From positions 1 to 42,920 of the forward strand of contig JAHRAH010000133.1 in the NCBI GenBank assembly GCA_020027345.1: a stretch of 42,920 nucleotides of DNA, in the 5' to 3' direction. Every line of letters starts with the position of its first letter. Position 1 is the first letter of the stretch. Positions 8,054-15,814 of the stretch are shown piece by piece. The position numbers and the translations under genes were made by a program. Below the pieces are notes generated by a model. The model was not told the origin of the DNA, ran no database searches, and was given only the letters and a program-made list of their open reading frames with translations. The stretch is from Gammaproteobacteria bacterium (GTDB taxonomy: Bacteria > Pseudomonadota > Gammaproteobacteria > Tethybacterales > Persebacteraceae).

Positions 8054-9898
8054 TTACCCCCTCGTTCCCACGCTCCAGCGTGGGAACGCATACCCCCCGG
8101 CGTCCACGCCGACTCTCAGTCCAACACCAGCGTCATTCCCCCCCCCCATCTTTGATGGGGGGGGCTGGGGGGGGAATCCGTCGGAAGACATTTTATCCAG
8201 CCATTCTTTTTTGCTTGCGCCGACTCGTTTTTCGTGTTCGCGGCGCAGGGCGGCGATGATGGAATTAAATTCCGCGTCGGCGTCCGCCCCCTTTGCAAAA
8301 CGCCTGCGCGCGCCCGATGCAATTTGCGCGCTCAGCGAATCAAAACCTTCCTCCCGCAAAATCTCCGTTACCGTTATGTCATTGCCGCCGCCGCTTTCGC
8401 CGTTTTCTTCTTCGCGCCGCAAACGGTGCAAAACTGCGGCGGCCGCGGCGACTGCCGCGGCGTCGTCCCCCGGCAGCGGCGGCGGGCTTTCGCGCAAAAC
8501 TTCGCGCAGTTGCGGCTGCGCCTGCAGGCAGCAGAGTAAAATATAAAGTTTGTTCTGCGGCTGCATTTTGTAAAACTGCTTTCCGGCGGCGTCGGGCGAA
8601 CGGCGCGGGCGGCTTTGTTCCCGTTTCATCGCTTTTTGAAAAACTTCCCTTGACAAATTCGCGCGTTCGGAAATCCGTTTTTCCAAAAGCGCGCGCAAAT
8701 AGGGCGCGCGTTCCGGGCTCAGCATCCGAATCAGTTTTTGCCCGGCGGCGAGCACCGCGCTGATTCTCCCCTCGTCCCCGTCTTTCACATTGCGCCACAA
8801 ATGCCCCTCAATAAAATCGCCCAGCGGCGCGGCGCCGTCCGCGAGTTTTGCGAAAGCGTCCGCGCCGTTTTTTGCGATGTAACTGTCCGGGTCTTCGCCG
8901 TCGGGCAAAAACAAAAAATGCGCCGAATCGCCGTCGCGCAGCGCCGGCAAGAGTCCTTCCAAAGCGCGCGCCGCCGCCTGCCGCCCGGCTTTGTCGCCGT
9001 CAAAAGCAAATATCACTTTGTTCGCCATCCGCAGCGCCGCGCGCATTTGCGGCGCCGTCGCCGCCGTCCCCATCGTCGCCGCGCTTTCGGCAAAACCCTC
9101 CTGCCAAAGCCGCGCGACATCCAAATACCCCTCCGCAATAAAAACGCGTCCTTTTTCGCGCGCCGCCGCCGCAATCCCGCGCGAGGCGTAAAGCAAATGC
9201 CGTTTTGCGAAACGGCGCGACTCGGGCGAGTTTAAATATTTCGCCGGCTCTTCTTCGCTCAGCGCGCGCCCGGCAAAACCGCAAACCTTTCCGCGCCGGT
9301 CAAAAACCGGAAACATAATCCGCCCGCGAAAGTAATCGTAAATGCGCCCTTCCTTTTCGCGCACGACGCCCGCTTCCACAAGCGTTTTTGCGCCGTAACT
9401 TTTCAGCGCGCCGGTCAAATCGTCAAACGAATCTTCGGCGTAGCCGAACAAAAACTCTTTCGCCGTTTGCGCTTGCATTCCGCGTTTTTGCAAATACGCG
9501 CGCGCTTTTTCGCTTTTTCCGAGGTTCGCCCGCCAATGGCGGACGGCCGCGCGCAAAACTTCGCCGACGCCCGGATACTCCGGCGCTTCCCCGTCTTTTC
9601 CTTCGCGCGGAACTTGCAAACCCTGCATCGCCGCGAGCGATTCCACTCCGGCGACAAAGTCCCCGCCGTTTTGCCGCACGATAAAATCCAATGCGCTGCC
9701 GCTTGCGCCGCAACCGAAACAATAAAAAAATCCCTTTTGCGGGCTGACATTGAACGACGGCGTTTTTTCGCTGTGAAAGGGGCAGAGCCCGACATAATTC
9801 GCGCCGCGTTTTTTCAGCGAAACGCCGGCGCCGACGACGGCTAGAATATCGGCGCCGTCGGCCAACTGTTGAATGAACTCGCGGGGAATATACGGCAC
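8054..9898 (-). CDS. dnaG: DNA primase
   Basis: Makes RNA primers at the replication fork and binds DnaB helicase with its C-terminal domain; 614 residues. The CHC2 zinc site is C39, H42, C60 and C63 (CPFHSEKTPSF then FFYCFGCG). The catalytic core follows with the TOPRIM motifs VFIAEGYLDV and FAFDGDKAGRQA, then a helical C-terminal region. The start is GTG 9898. The last 35 or so codons (8054-8175) read through a poly-C/G palindrome and a second 26-bp palindrome, giving a Pro/Gly-rich tail (QPPPSKMGGG) not typical of DnaG. The original stop was probably lost when these elements arrived. Last gene of the long minus-strand cluster. Confidence 0.95.
   Translation of the reverse strand: MPYIPREFIQQLADGADILAVVGAGVSLKKRGANYVGLCPFHSEKTPSFNVSPQKGFFYCFGCGASGSALDFIVRQNGGDFVAGVESLAAMQGLQVPREGKDGEAPEYPGVGEVLRAAVRHWRANLGKSEKARAYLQKRGMQAQTAKEFLFGYAEDSFDDLTGALKSYGAKTLVEAGVVREKEGRIYDYFRGRIMFPVFDRRGKVCGFAGRALSEEEPAKYLNSPESRRFAKRHLLYASRGIAAAAREKGRVFIAEGYLDVARLWQEGFAESAATMGTAATAPQMRAALRMANKVIFAFDGDKAGRQAAARALEGLLPALRDGDSAHFLFLPDGEDPDSYIAKNGADAFAKLADGAAPLGDFIEGHLWRNVKDGDEGRISAVLAAGQKLIRMLSPERAPYLRALLEKRISERANLSREVFQKAMKREQSRPRRSPDAAGKQFYKMQPQNKLYILLCCLQAQPQLREVLRESPPPLPGDDAAAVAAAAAVLHRLRREEENGESGGGNDITVTEILREEGFDSLSAQIASGARRRFAKGADADAEFNSIIAALRREHEKRVGASKKEWLDKMSSDGFPPQPPPSKMGGGNDAGVGLRVGVDAGGYAFPRWSVGTRG
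8063..8088. repeat. 26-bp palindrome at the mtkB/dnaG junction
   Basis: Arms CGTTCCCACGCT and AGCGTGGGAACG are perfect over 12 bp around a CC loop. It lies between two convergent genes, inside the last codons of dnaG, and could terminate transcription from both sides. A palindrome of the same size and skeleton with different stem bases lies at 24130-24155. Confidence 0.75.
8138..8174. repeat. Poly-C/poly-G palindromic repeat, copy 2
   Basis: Ten C, ATC TTT GAT, eight G, CT and eight G; an 11-bp perfect stem, as in copy 1 at 80-116. It is translated as part of the dnaG 3' end. The short sequence 8099-8110 (GGCGT CC ACGCC) is a further small palindrome beside it. Confidence 0.75.
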
Positions 9899-9931
9899 GG
9901 TTGCGAAACGCTGCGCGCGGCATTAAAACAG

Positions 9932-11014
9932 TCAGCCGGAAAAAACGCGGCGCATAAAACGCGAATCCAATTCGCGCTTCCAGCGCCATGCCGCCGCCCC
10001 GCGCAAATGCATCGCGCCGTAGCACGCGAATGCGCCGCCGCAGCCGTCGCCGAGTATCGCCAAAAACCGCCGCGGCGGATTCCACGCGCGCATTTTTCCG
10101 CCGCGCAAACTCGCGAGAATGTTTTGCGCCAGAACCGGCGCCTGCCGCACGGCGACGACGCCCGATTTCGGCAAATTCCATTTTTCGCATTCGGCGCAGT
10201 CGCCGGCGGCGAAAATGCGCGGATGCGAAACGCTTTGCAAAAACGAATTGATTTGCATCCAGCCGCCCGCCGTCGCCGCCGCGCCGCTTGCGGCGAGCCA
10301 TTCCGGCGCCGAGGGCGAAGTCGCAAAAATAACTTTGCCGGCGGCGAGTTGTTTTTTGCTTCCGCATTTTTCGCGCACTATTAATTGATTTTCTTCGTGC
10401 GCTTCCGCTTCGCCTTCGCAAACGGCGACGCCGCGCGCGGCGAGCAACTCGCGTATTTTTTTGCGAACCGCCGCCGGATAGCCGGGCAAAAACCTCCGCC
10501 CGGCGAGCGCAAGCGGAGCAAAACCGTTTTTGCGCGGGCGCAGCGCAAGGGCGACTTCCACCCCGGCGGCGCCGGCGCCGACAATCGCGGCGGGCTCTTC
10601 TTCCGGTATTTTCCGCAGCCATTCCACAAACGGCTCCACCGGCTTAACCGGCCGCGCGTTCGGCGACGCAAAAGGCGTTTTCTTTTCGCTGCCGACATTA
10701 ACCGAAAGCAGCGAAAAATGAATCCGCCCGCCGCCGGACAAAACAATTTCGTTCGCGTCGGCGCAAAGCGAAGAAACGCGCGCGCGCAAAAACCGCGCGC
10801 CGGTCTCGCGCGCCAAACGGGGGAGATTGACAAAACATTCGCCGCGGCGGTAATGCCCGGCGATGTAGCCGGGCAGCATTCCCGAATAAGGGGAATGTTC
10901 GCCGTCGCTAATCAGCAGCGGTTTTTCGCCGCGCCATTTTCCGCGCAATCGCAAAAGCGCCAAAGCGTGCGCATGCCCGCCGCCAAGAAAAACCGCGCCC
11001 GCTTCTTCCGTCAT
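9932..11014 (-). CDS. FAD/NAD(P) oxidoreductase of the SelD-associated type
   Basis: A 360-residue flavoprotein with two dinucleotide-binding folds: FLGGGHAHA at residues 9-17 (FAD) and IVGAGAAGVEVA near residue 143 (NAD(P)H), with FAAGDCAE near residue 274 closing the FAD site. YSGMLPGYIAGHYRR and LSVNVGS are typical of the pyridine-nucleotide-disulfide oxidoreductases that occur fused to, or next to, selenophosphate synthase (SelD). No selD, selA or selenocysteine gene is visible here. NDH-2 and sulfide:quinone reductase are more distant relatives. No redox-active Cys pair was seen. ATG 11014 overlaps the rluB stop by 4 bases; dnaG begins 33 bases downstream. Function unproven. Confidence 0.75.
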   Translation of the reverse strand: MTEEAGAVFLGGGHAHALALLRLRGKWRGEKPLLISDGEHSPYSGMLPGYIAGHYRRGECFVNLPRLARETGARFLRARVSSLCADANEIVLSGGGRIHFSLLSVNVGSEKKTPFASPNARPVKPVEPFVEWLRKIPEEEPAAIVGAGAAGVEVALALRPRKNGFAPLALAGRRFLPGYPAAVRKKIRELLAARGVAVCEGEAEAHEENQLIVREKCGSKKQLAAGKVIFATSPSAPEWLAASGAAATAGGWMQINSFLQSVSHPRIFAAGDCAECEKWNLPKSGVVAVRQAPVLAQNILASLRGGKMRAWNPPRRFLAILGDGCGGAFACYGAMHLRGAAAWRWKRELDSRFMRRVFSG

Positions 11015-13254
11015 TTCTCCGCGCCCGGCGAAACCGTCTCTTCGGTGTCTTCGCCGGGTTCGTTTTTCTGTTCCGGGGTTATACCCCCCGCCGCTTGCGG
11101 GGGGGGGTCGGAGTTTTCCGTCTCCATCGGAGATGGAGATGGAAAACTCCGGGGGGGTGGAGAACTCCCGTTATCGTCGGAGATAACCGTTTCGCCTGCG
11201 GCAACCGTTGTTTTACGGTCGCCTTCCACCCCCCCGGAGAATCCTCCGCCGACTGCGTCGGCGGAGGATTCCCCGACCCCCCCCCGCAAGCGGCGGGGGG
11301 TATTAAATTCGCGGCGGTTGTTTTTTTGCCGGCGGGGGTTTTCTTCCGCGGAATGTTCCGGCAGCAGTTTCGCGTCGGCAAAAACAAAATCGCCGGGGCG
11401 CAGTTCGCGCGGCAAAACAAAACTCCCCATTCGGATGCGAAGCAGGCGGCTCACGCGCAATCCGAAAAAAGCGAACATCCGCCGGATGGCGCGGTTTTTT
11501 CCGCTTGTCATCAGCAGGCGGTACCAGCGGTTGCGCCCGCCGCCGCTTTTTTCCGCGCAAATGGAATCGGCGCGCAGCGTTTCGTCGTCGTCCACAATGC
11601 CGGAGCAAAAACGCTTTTCCTCCGCCGCCGAAAGCTCGCCGCTCGCCCGCGCAAGATATTCGCGCTCCACGCCAAAGCGCGGATGCGCGAGCGAATGCGC
11701 AATGTCGCCGTCGTTCACAAACAAAATCAGCCCCTCGCTGTTGACATCCAAACGCCCGACATTAATCCAGCGTCCGCCGCGAATTTCCGGCAAAAAATCA
11801 AAAACCGCGCGCGCGCCCTCTTTGCCTTCGCCGCCTTCCAGCGCCTGCCGCGAAACGACTACGCCGACGGGCTTGTTGTAAATCAAAACTTTCGGCGGAT
11901 GCGACGACGGCGAACCCGCCCTCGCCGGGCGGCGGTTTTGCGAACGGTCATCGCGCCATTGTTTTTTTTCGCGATAGGGACGGCGGTTACCGTCCCCGTC
12001 GTCGCGTTTGCGATACGGCCGCGAATGCGAATGCGACCCTGACGACGCATTTGCCGACCGACGATTATCCGAACGGTCTCCGCGCCAATCTTTTTTTTCG
12101 CGGTAGGGACGACGGTCACCGTCCCCGTCGTCGCGCTTGCGATACGGCCGCGAATGCGACTCTGACGACGCATTTGCCGGCCTGCGATTATCCGGACGGT
12201 CATCGCGCCATTGTTTTTTTTCGCGGTAGGGACGACGGTCACCGTCCCCGTCGTCGCGTTTGCGATACGGCCGCGAATGCGACCCTGACGATGCATTTGC
12301 CGGGCGGCGATTATCCGGACGGTCATCGCGCCAATTCTTTTTTTCGCGGTAGGGACGGTTACCGTCCCCGTCGTCGCGTTTGCGATACGGCCGCGAATGG
12401 GACTCCGACGACGCATTTGCCGGACGACGATTATCCGGACGGTCTCCGCGCCAATCTTTTCTTTCGCGGTAAGGACGACGGTTACCGTCATCACCGTCGC
12501 GCTTGCGATACGGCCGCGAATGCGAACGCGACTCTGACGATGCATTTGCCGGGCGGCGATTATCCGGACGGTCATCCCGCCAATCTTTTCTTTCGCGGTA
12601 AGGGGGACGGTTACCGTCATCGCCGTCGCGTTTGCGGTACGGCCGCGAATGCGACCCTGACGATGCATTTGCCGGACGGCGATTATCCGGACGGTCTCCG
12701 CGCCAATCTTTTCTTTCGCGGTAAGGGGGACGGTTACTGTCGTCGCCGTCGCGTTTGCGGTACGGCCGCGAATGCGACTCTGACGATGCATTTGCCGGAC
12801 GGCGATTATCCGAACGGTTTTCGCGCCAATCTTTTTTCTCGCGGTAGGGGGGACGGTTACCGTCCCCGTCGTCGCGTTTGCGATACGGCCGCGAATGCGA
12901 CGACGATGGTGACGATTTCCTTTCCGGCCGGCGACTATCCGAACGGTCTCCGCGCCAATCCTTTTTTTCGCGGTAGGGGCGGGTTTCTTTTTCCCGTTTT
13001 TGTTCGGGAAGCATTTCCACGCGGTCGCCTTCGCCGACGCGCATTCCGGTTTTTGCGGTTTTGCCGTTGACTTGCACGCGCCCGCCGGCTATTGCGTTTT
13101 CCATTTCCCGGCGCGAGCCCAATCCCCGCCGCGCCAGATTCTTTTGCAGTTTTTCGCCCGCGCTTTTTTCGCGCGCAGAATCCCCGCCGTTGCCGCCGCC
13201 GCCGCCGCCGCTTTTTTCGGCGGGCGGTTTATTATCGTTCGTTGTTTGATTCAT
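11011..13254 (-). CDS. rluB: rRNA pseudouridine synthase, RluB/RsuA family, with a long repeat insertion
   Basis: Converts a uridine in 23S rRNA to pseudouridine. At 747 residues it is more than twice the usual length. Order: Gly-rich leader (1-30); S4 RNA-binding domain (about 34-82, KLQKNLARRGLGSRRE, RVQVNGK); nine repeats of about 41 residues rich in Arg, Asp and Ser (about 92-451); catalytic domain (about 454-640) with GRLDVNSEGL and the catalytic Asp near 502; then a Pro/Gly tail (about 651-724) encoded by a palindromic element. Normal relatives have a short linker between the S4 and catalytic domains. Position after scpB matches the usual rluB neighbourhood. The start overlaps the scpB end by 23 bases. 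Catalytic activity is likely; the role of the repeats is unknown. Confidence 0.92.
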   Translation of the reverse strand: MNQTTNDNKPPAEKSGGGGGGNGGDSAREKSAGEKLQKNLARRGLGSRREMENAIAGGRVQVNGKTAKTGMRVGEGDRVEMLPEQKREKETRPYREKKDWRGDRSDSRRPERKSSPSSSHSRPYRKRDDGDGNRPPYREKKDWRENRSDNRRPANASSESHSRPYRKRDGDDSNRPPYRERKDWRGDRPDNRRPANASSGSHSRPYRKRDGDDGNRPPYRERKDWRDDRPDNRRPANASSESRSHSRPYRKRDGDDGNRRPYRERKDWRGDRPDNRRPANASSESHSRPYRKRDDGDGNRPYREKKNWRDDRPDNRRPANASSGSHSRPYRKRDDGDGDRRPYREKKQWRDDRPDNRRPANASSESHSRPYRKRDDGDGDRRPYREKKDWRGDRSDNRRSANASSGSHSHSRPYRKRDDGDGNRRPYREKKQWRDDRSQNRRPARAGSPSSHPPKVLIYNKPVGVVVSRQALEGGEGKEGARAVFDFLPEIRGGRWINVGRLDVNSEGLILFVNDGDIAHSLAHPRFGVEREYLARASGELSAAEEKRFCSGIVDDDETLRADSICAEKSGGGRNRWYRLLMTSGKNRAIRRMFAFFGLRVSRLLRIRMGSFVLPRELRPGDFVFADAKLLPEHSAEENPRRQKNNRREFNTPRRLRGGVGESSADAVGGGFSGGVEGDRKTTVAAGETVISDDNGSSPPPRSFPSPSPMETENSDPPPQAAGGITPEQKNEPGEDTEETVSPGAEK
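11082..11302. repeat. Nested palindromic element inside the rluB 3' end
   Basis: The outer arms (11082-11110 and 11274-11302) are a perfect 29-bp inverted repeat. Inside lie further pairs: GGAGTTTTCC/GGAAAACTCC with TCTCCATC/GATGGAGA (about 11109-11151, one mismatch), CCGGGGGGGTGGA/TCCACCCCCCCGG (11149-11161, 11225-11237), GTTATC/GATAAC (11170-11187), and GAATCCTCCGCCGAC/GTCGGCGGAGGATTC around TGC (11239-11271). The whole could fold into one branched cruciform. It keeps the rluB frame open and encodes residues 651-724. It resembles a MITE or a protein-coding palindromic element. One outer end recurs at 17634-17650. Confidence 0.8.
11900..12981 (-). repeat. Nine tandem repeats of about 123 bp within rluB
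   Basis: Each unit encodes about 41 residues of the form RPYRKRDxDDxNRxPYRExK, xWRxDRxDNRRPANAS, SxSHS. The period is near 121-123 bp. Units differ by small in-frame changes (KKDW/RKDW/KKNW/KKQW; extra RS or HS pairs), as expected from slippage and unequal crossover. The product is very rich in Arg and Asp with regularly spaced aromatic Tyr and Trp, and is probably disordered and RNA-binding. Confidence 0.9.
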
Positions 13255-13852
13255 CGTCGTCGTCGCCGTCGTTATCGTCTTCGGCGTCGCCGCCGGTTTC
13301 GTTGTTGTTGTCGTTTTCGCTTTCCGCTTCGGGCGGCGCTTCCGGTTCGGGCGGCACGGGCAAATCGTCCAGCGAAAGCAGCCCCAGGTCGTCCAAAAAT
13401 GTTTTGGTCGTGGAATATAAAACGGGGCGCCCCGGCGTTTGCCGCCGCCCGACTTCTTCCACCCATCCGCATTCTTCCAAAAATGCGAGTTGCGAGGAGG
13501 ATACGGCGACGCCGCGTATTTTTTCTATGTCGCCGCGCGTCGCCGGCTGGCGGTAGGCGATAATCGCCAAAACTTCCATCAGCGGGCGCGAAAGGCGCGG
13601 CGGTTTGACGGGCGCGAGCGCGCGCAAAAACTGCGCGTATTCCGGGCGGCTGACAAATTGAAAACCGCCGGCGGTTTCCACGATGTCCATACTGCGCCCG
13701 CGCCATTCTTCGCGCAGTTGTTCGGCCGCTTCGCGTATTTGCTTCGCGCCGGTTTCGGCGCCGAGCATTCTTTTGAGCGCGCCCATCTCCACCGCGCCGC
13801 CGGCGGCGAGCAGCGCGAATTCCAGCGCGTTTTTAGTTTCCGTTTCCGCCAT
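13232..13852 (-). CDS. scpB: Segregation and condensation protein B
   Basis: A winged-helix partner of ScpA in the SMC condensin complex; 206 residues. The family core runs from residue 8 (ALEFALLAAGGAVEM) through RPLMEVLAIIAYRQPATRGDIEKIRGV and GRPVLYSTTKTFLDDLGL. The last 40 or so residues form an acidic, Asn/Asp/Glu-rich tail (NDNNNETGGDAEDDNDGDDD), much longer than needed. ATG 13852 is chosen because the upstream extension is Arg-rich and lies over scpA. It overlaps scpA by 20 bases and rluB by 23, indicating tight coupling. Confidence 0.95.
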   Translation of the reverse strand: MAETETKNALEFALLAAGGAVEMGALKRMLGAETGAKQIREAAEQLREEWRGRSMDIVETAGGFQFVSRPEYAQFLRALAPVKPPRLSRPLMEVLAIIAYRQPATRGDIEKIRGVAVSSSQLAFLEECGWVEEVGRRQTPGRPVLYSTTKTFLDDLGLLSLDDLPVPPEPEAPPEAESENDNNNETGGDAEDDNDGDDDDESNNER

Positions 13853-14615
13853 CGCCCGCCGCCGTAAGCGCGATTTGCAATTCCGCCGATTCGTTTTCCT
13901 GCGCAAGCGTAACCGTGTTTTCCGCCGCCAACTGCAAAAGCGCGACAAAACTCAAGCCCGCCGCGCCGCGCGGGGCGAGCGAAAAAAAGCCGACCGCCGC
14001 GCGCCCGACATTGCGCAGTTTTCGCAGCAGCATACTCATCGCCGCGCGCACGGTCATTGTTTGCCGCAGCATTTCGTAAGGCGCCCGCGCCCGCGCGCGG
14101 GCAAGCGCTTCGGAAAAGCACTGCGCCAGCCGTTCAATTTGCAGCGACGGTTTTTGCGGCGGCGGCTCCGGTTTTTCCACGGCAATGTCGGGCGAAACAA
14201 AATCGCGCGCGCGCCGCGGCATTGCGGCGAGGGCGAGCGCGGCGGCGCGCATTCTTTCGTATTCCAAAAGGCGGCGCACCAAATCGGCGCGGGGGTCTTC
14301 TTCCTCGCCGTTTTCCGGCGGCGGCTTCGGCAAAAGCATTTTGGATTTTATCTCCACCAGCAGCGCCGACATGGAAAGGTAATCGGCGGCGATGTCCATC
14401 CCCGCGGCGGAAATGCCGCGCGCATATTCGGCGTATTGTTCGCAAAGTTGCGCCATCGGAATGTCGGTGATGTCAAACCGGTTTTTGCGCACGAGATGCA
14501 GCAGCAAATCCATCGGCCCCTCAAAGTGGTCCAGCCGCAGGCGCAGCGCCGCCGCCGGGATATACAGCGCCGGAGCGGGATCCAGCGATTTGCCGTAAAC
14601 GCGCGGCTCGCTCAT
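13833..14615 (-). CDS. scpA: Segregation and condensation protein A
   Basis: The kleisin that bridges the heads of the SMC dimer in chromosome segregation; 260 residues. The N-terminal kleisin motif is clear (LRLDHFEGPMDLLLHLVRKN, then DITDIPMAQLCEQY), followed by DYLSMSALLVEIKSKMLLP. The winged-helix C-terminus ends VALLQLAAENTVTLAQ. ATG 14615 overlaps the trpS stop as ATGA; the longer upstream frame lies over trpS and is rejected. The C-terminus is short and Gly/Asn-rich (GDGGNGN). Confidence 0.95.
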   Translation of the reverse strand: MSEPRVYGKSLDPAPALYIPAAALRLRLDHFEGPMDLLLHLVRKNRFDITDIPMAQLCEQYAEYARGISAAGMDIAADYLSMSALLVEIKSKMLLPKPPPENGEEEDPRADLVRRLLEYERMRAAALALAAMPRRARDFVSPDIAVEKPEPPPQKPSLQIERLAQCFSEALARARARAPYEMLRQTMTVRAAMSMLLRKLRNVGRAAVGFFSLAPRGAAGLSFVALLQLAAENTVTLAQENESAELQIALTAAGDGGNGN

Positions 14616-15814
14616 CGCGTTTGCAAAAGCATCGCCCGGCGCACCGCGGCGAGAGTTCTTTCCGTTTCGGCGCGCGCGCGCCTTGCGCCCTTTCGCAATA
14701 TTGCTTCCACAGTTCCGGGCTTGTCGTATTTTTCGCGCGCTTCGCGAATCGGCGCGAGAGTTTTGTTTACTCCCTCCGCCAATGCGCTTTTGCATTCCAA
14801 ACAGCCGATGGACGCGGCGCGGCAACCCTCCGCCGCCCACGCCTGCTTTTTTTTGTCGGAAAATATTTTATGCAAATCCCACGCCGGGCATTTTTCCGGG
14901 TCGCCGGGGTCTTCGCGCCGCTTGCGCGCGGGGTCGGTTTGCATGCGCGCGAGTTTCCCGCAAACTTCTTCCGGCGAATCAAAAAGCGCGACGGCGTTGC
15001 CGTAGGATTTGGACATTTTGCGCCCGTCCGTCCCCGGCAGTTTCGGCGCTTCCGTCAAAACCGCCCGCGGCGCCGGAATGATTTCTTCCGCATCGTAAAG
15101 CAAATGCGCGCGCAGAATCTTTTTTTTGTTTTTTTCCGCCGCGCTTTCGTTTATTAATTGCATTGCCGCTTCCAGCGAATCGGCGTCGCCTTCGCGGCGG
15201 TAGCGGCGGGCGCATGCTTCCAAACTTTTGCGCGCGCCGGCGTCCAGCGAATCCAGCGCGCTTTTTGCCGCCGCGCGAAAGGATTCCGTCCTGCCATACA
15301 AATGATTAAAGCGCCGCGCCAGTTCGCGCGCGAATTCCAAATGCGGGAGCTGATCCTCGCCGACGGGCACCGCCCCGGCGCGGTAGGCAAAAATGTCCGC
15401 CGCCTGCAAAAGGGGGTATCCCAAAAAACCGTGCGTGTCCAAATCGCGCCCCGGCGAATCCTTTTGCTCCTTGTATGTCGGCAGGCGCAAAAGCCACGGC
15501 AGCGGGCATATCATGGAAAGCAAAACGCACAACTCGGCGTGCGCCGGCACATGCGACTGCGCGAATATAGTCGCCCGCTTGGGATCCACTCCGGCGCAAA
15601 GCCAGGCCAGCGCCGTCTCGCGCGTTTGCGCGGCGCCCGGCGGGGCGGCGTAATCCGTCGTCAGCGCGTGCCAGTCGGCGACGAAAAAAAAGCATTCGTG
15701 CCGCTGCTGCAGTTTTTTCCAATTAAGCAAAACCCCGCACAAATGCCCCAAATGCAGCGCGCCGGTCGGGCGCATTCCCGAAAGCACGCGCGTTTTTTCC
15801 AAGTTGTCCGTCAT
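14612..15814 (-). CDS. trpS: Tryptophanyl-tRNA synthetase
   Basis: A class I synthetase that charges tRNA-Trp; 400 residues, matching the longer TrpRS form of many beta- and gammaproteobacteria rather than the roughly 335-residue form. The HIGH-type motif is H21-L-G-H24 within PTGALHLGHL. KMSKS is at residues 266-270. Other family marks are FFFVADWHALTT and AQSHVPAHAELCVLLS. The start ATG 15814 overlaps the yciO stop by 4 bases. Gene order yciO-trpS-scpA-scpB-rluB is conserved in proteobacteria. Confidence 0.96.
   Translation of the reverse strand: MTDNLEKTRVLSGMRPTGALHLGHLCGVLLNWKKLQQRHECFFFVADWHALTTDYAAPPGAAQTRETALAWLCAGVDPKRATIFAQSHVPAHAELCVLLSMICPLPWLLRLPTYKEQKDSPGRDLDTHGFLGYPLLQAADIFAYRAGAVPVGEDQLPHLEFARELARRFNHLYGRTESFRAAAKSALDSLDAGARKSLEACARRYRREGDADSLEAAMQLINESAAEKNKKKILRAHLLYDAEEIIPAPRAVLTEAPKLPGTDGRKMSKSYGNAVALFDSPEEVCGKLARMQTDPARKRREDPGDPEKCPAWDLHKIFSDKKKQAWAAEGCRAASIGCLECKSALAEGVNKTLAPIREAREKYDKPGTVEAILRKGARRARAETERTLAAVRRAMLLQTR

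Noticed and set aside
12051-13070. A plus-strand repetitive frame opposite the rluB repeats
   Set aside because: Its repetition only mirrors the rluB tandem array; the minus frame joins S4 and catalytic domains continuously.
13850-13948. Upstream extension of scpB to 13948
   Set aside because: The added residues are Arg-rich and lie over scpA; ATG 13852 gives the normal ScpB N-terminus.
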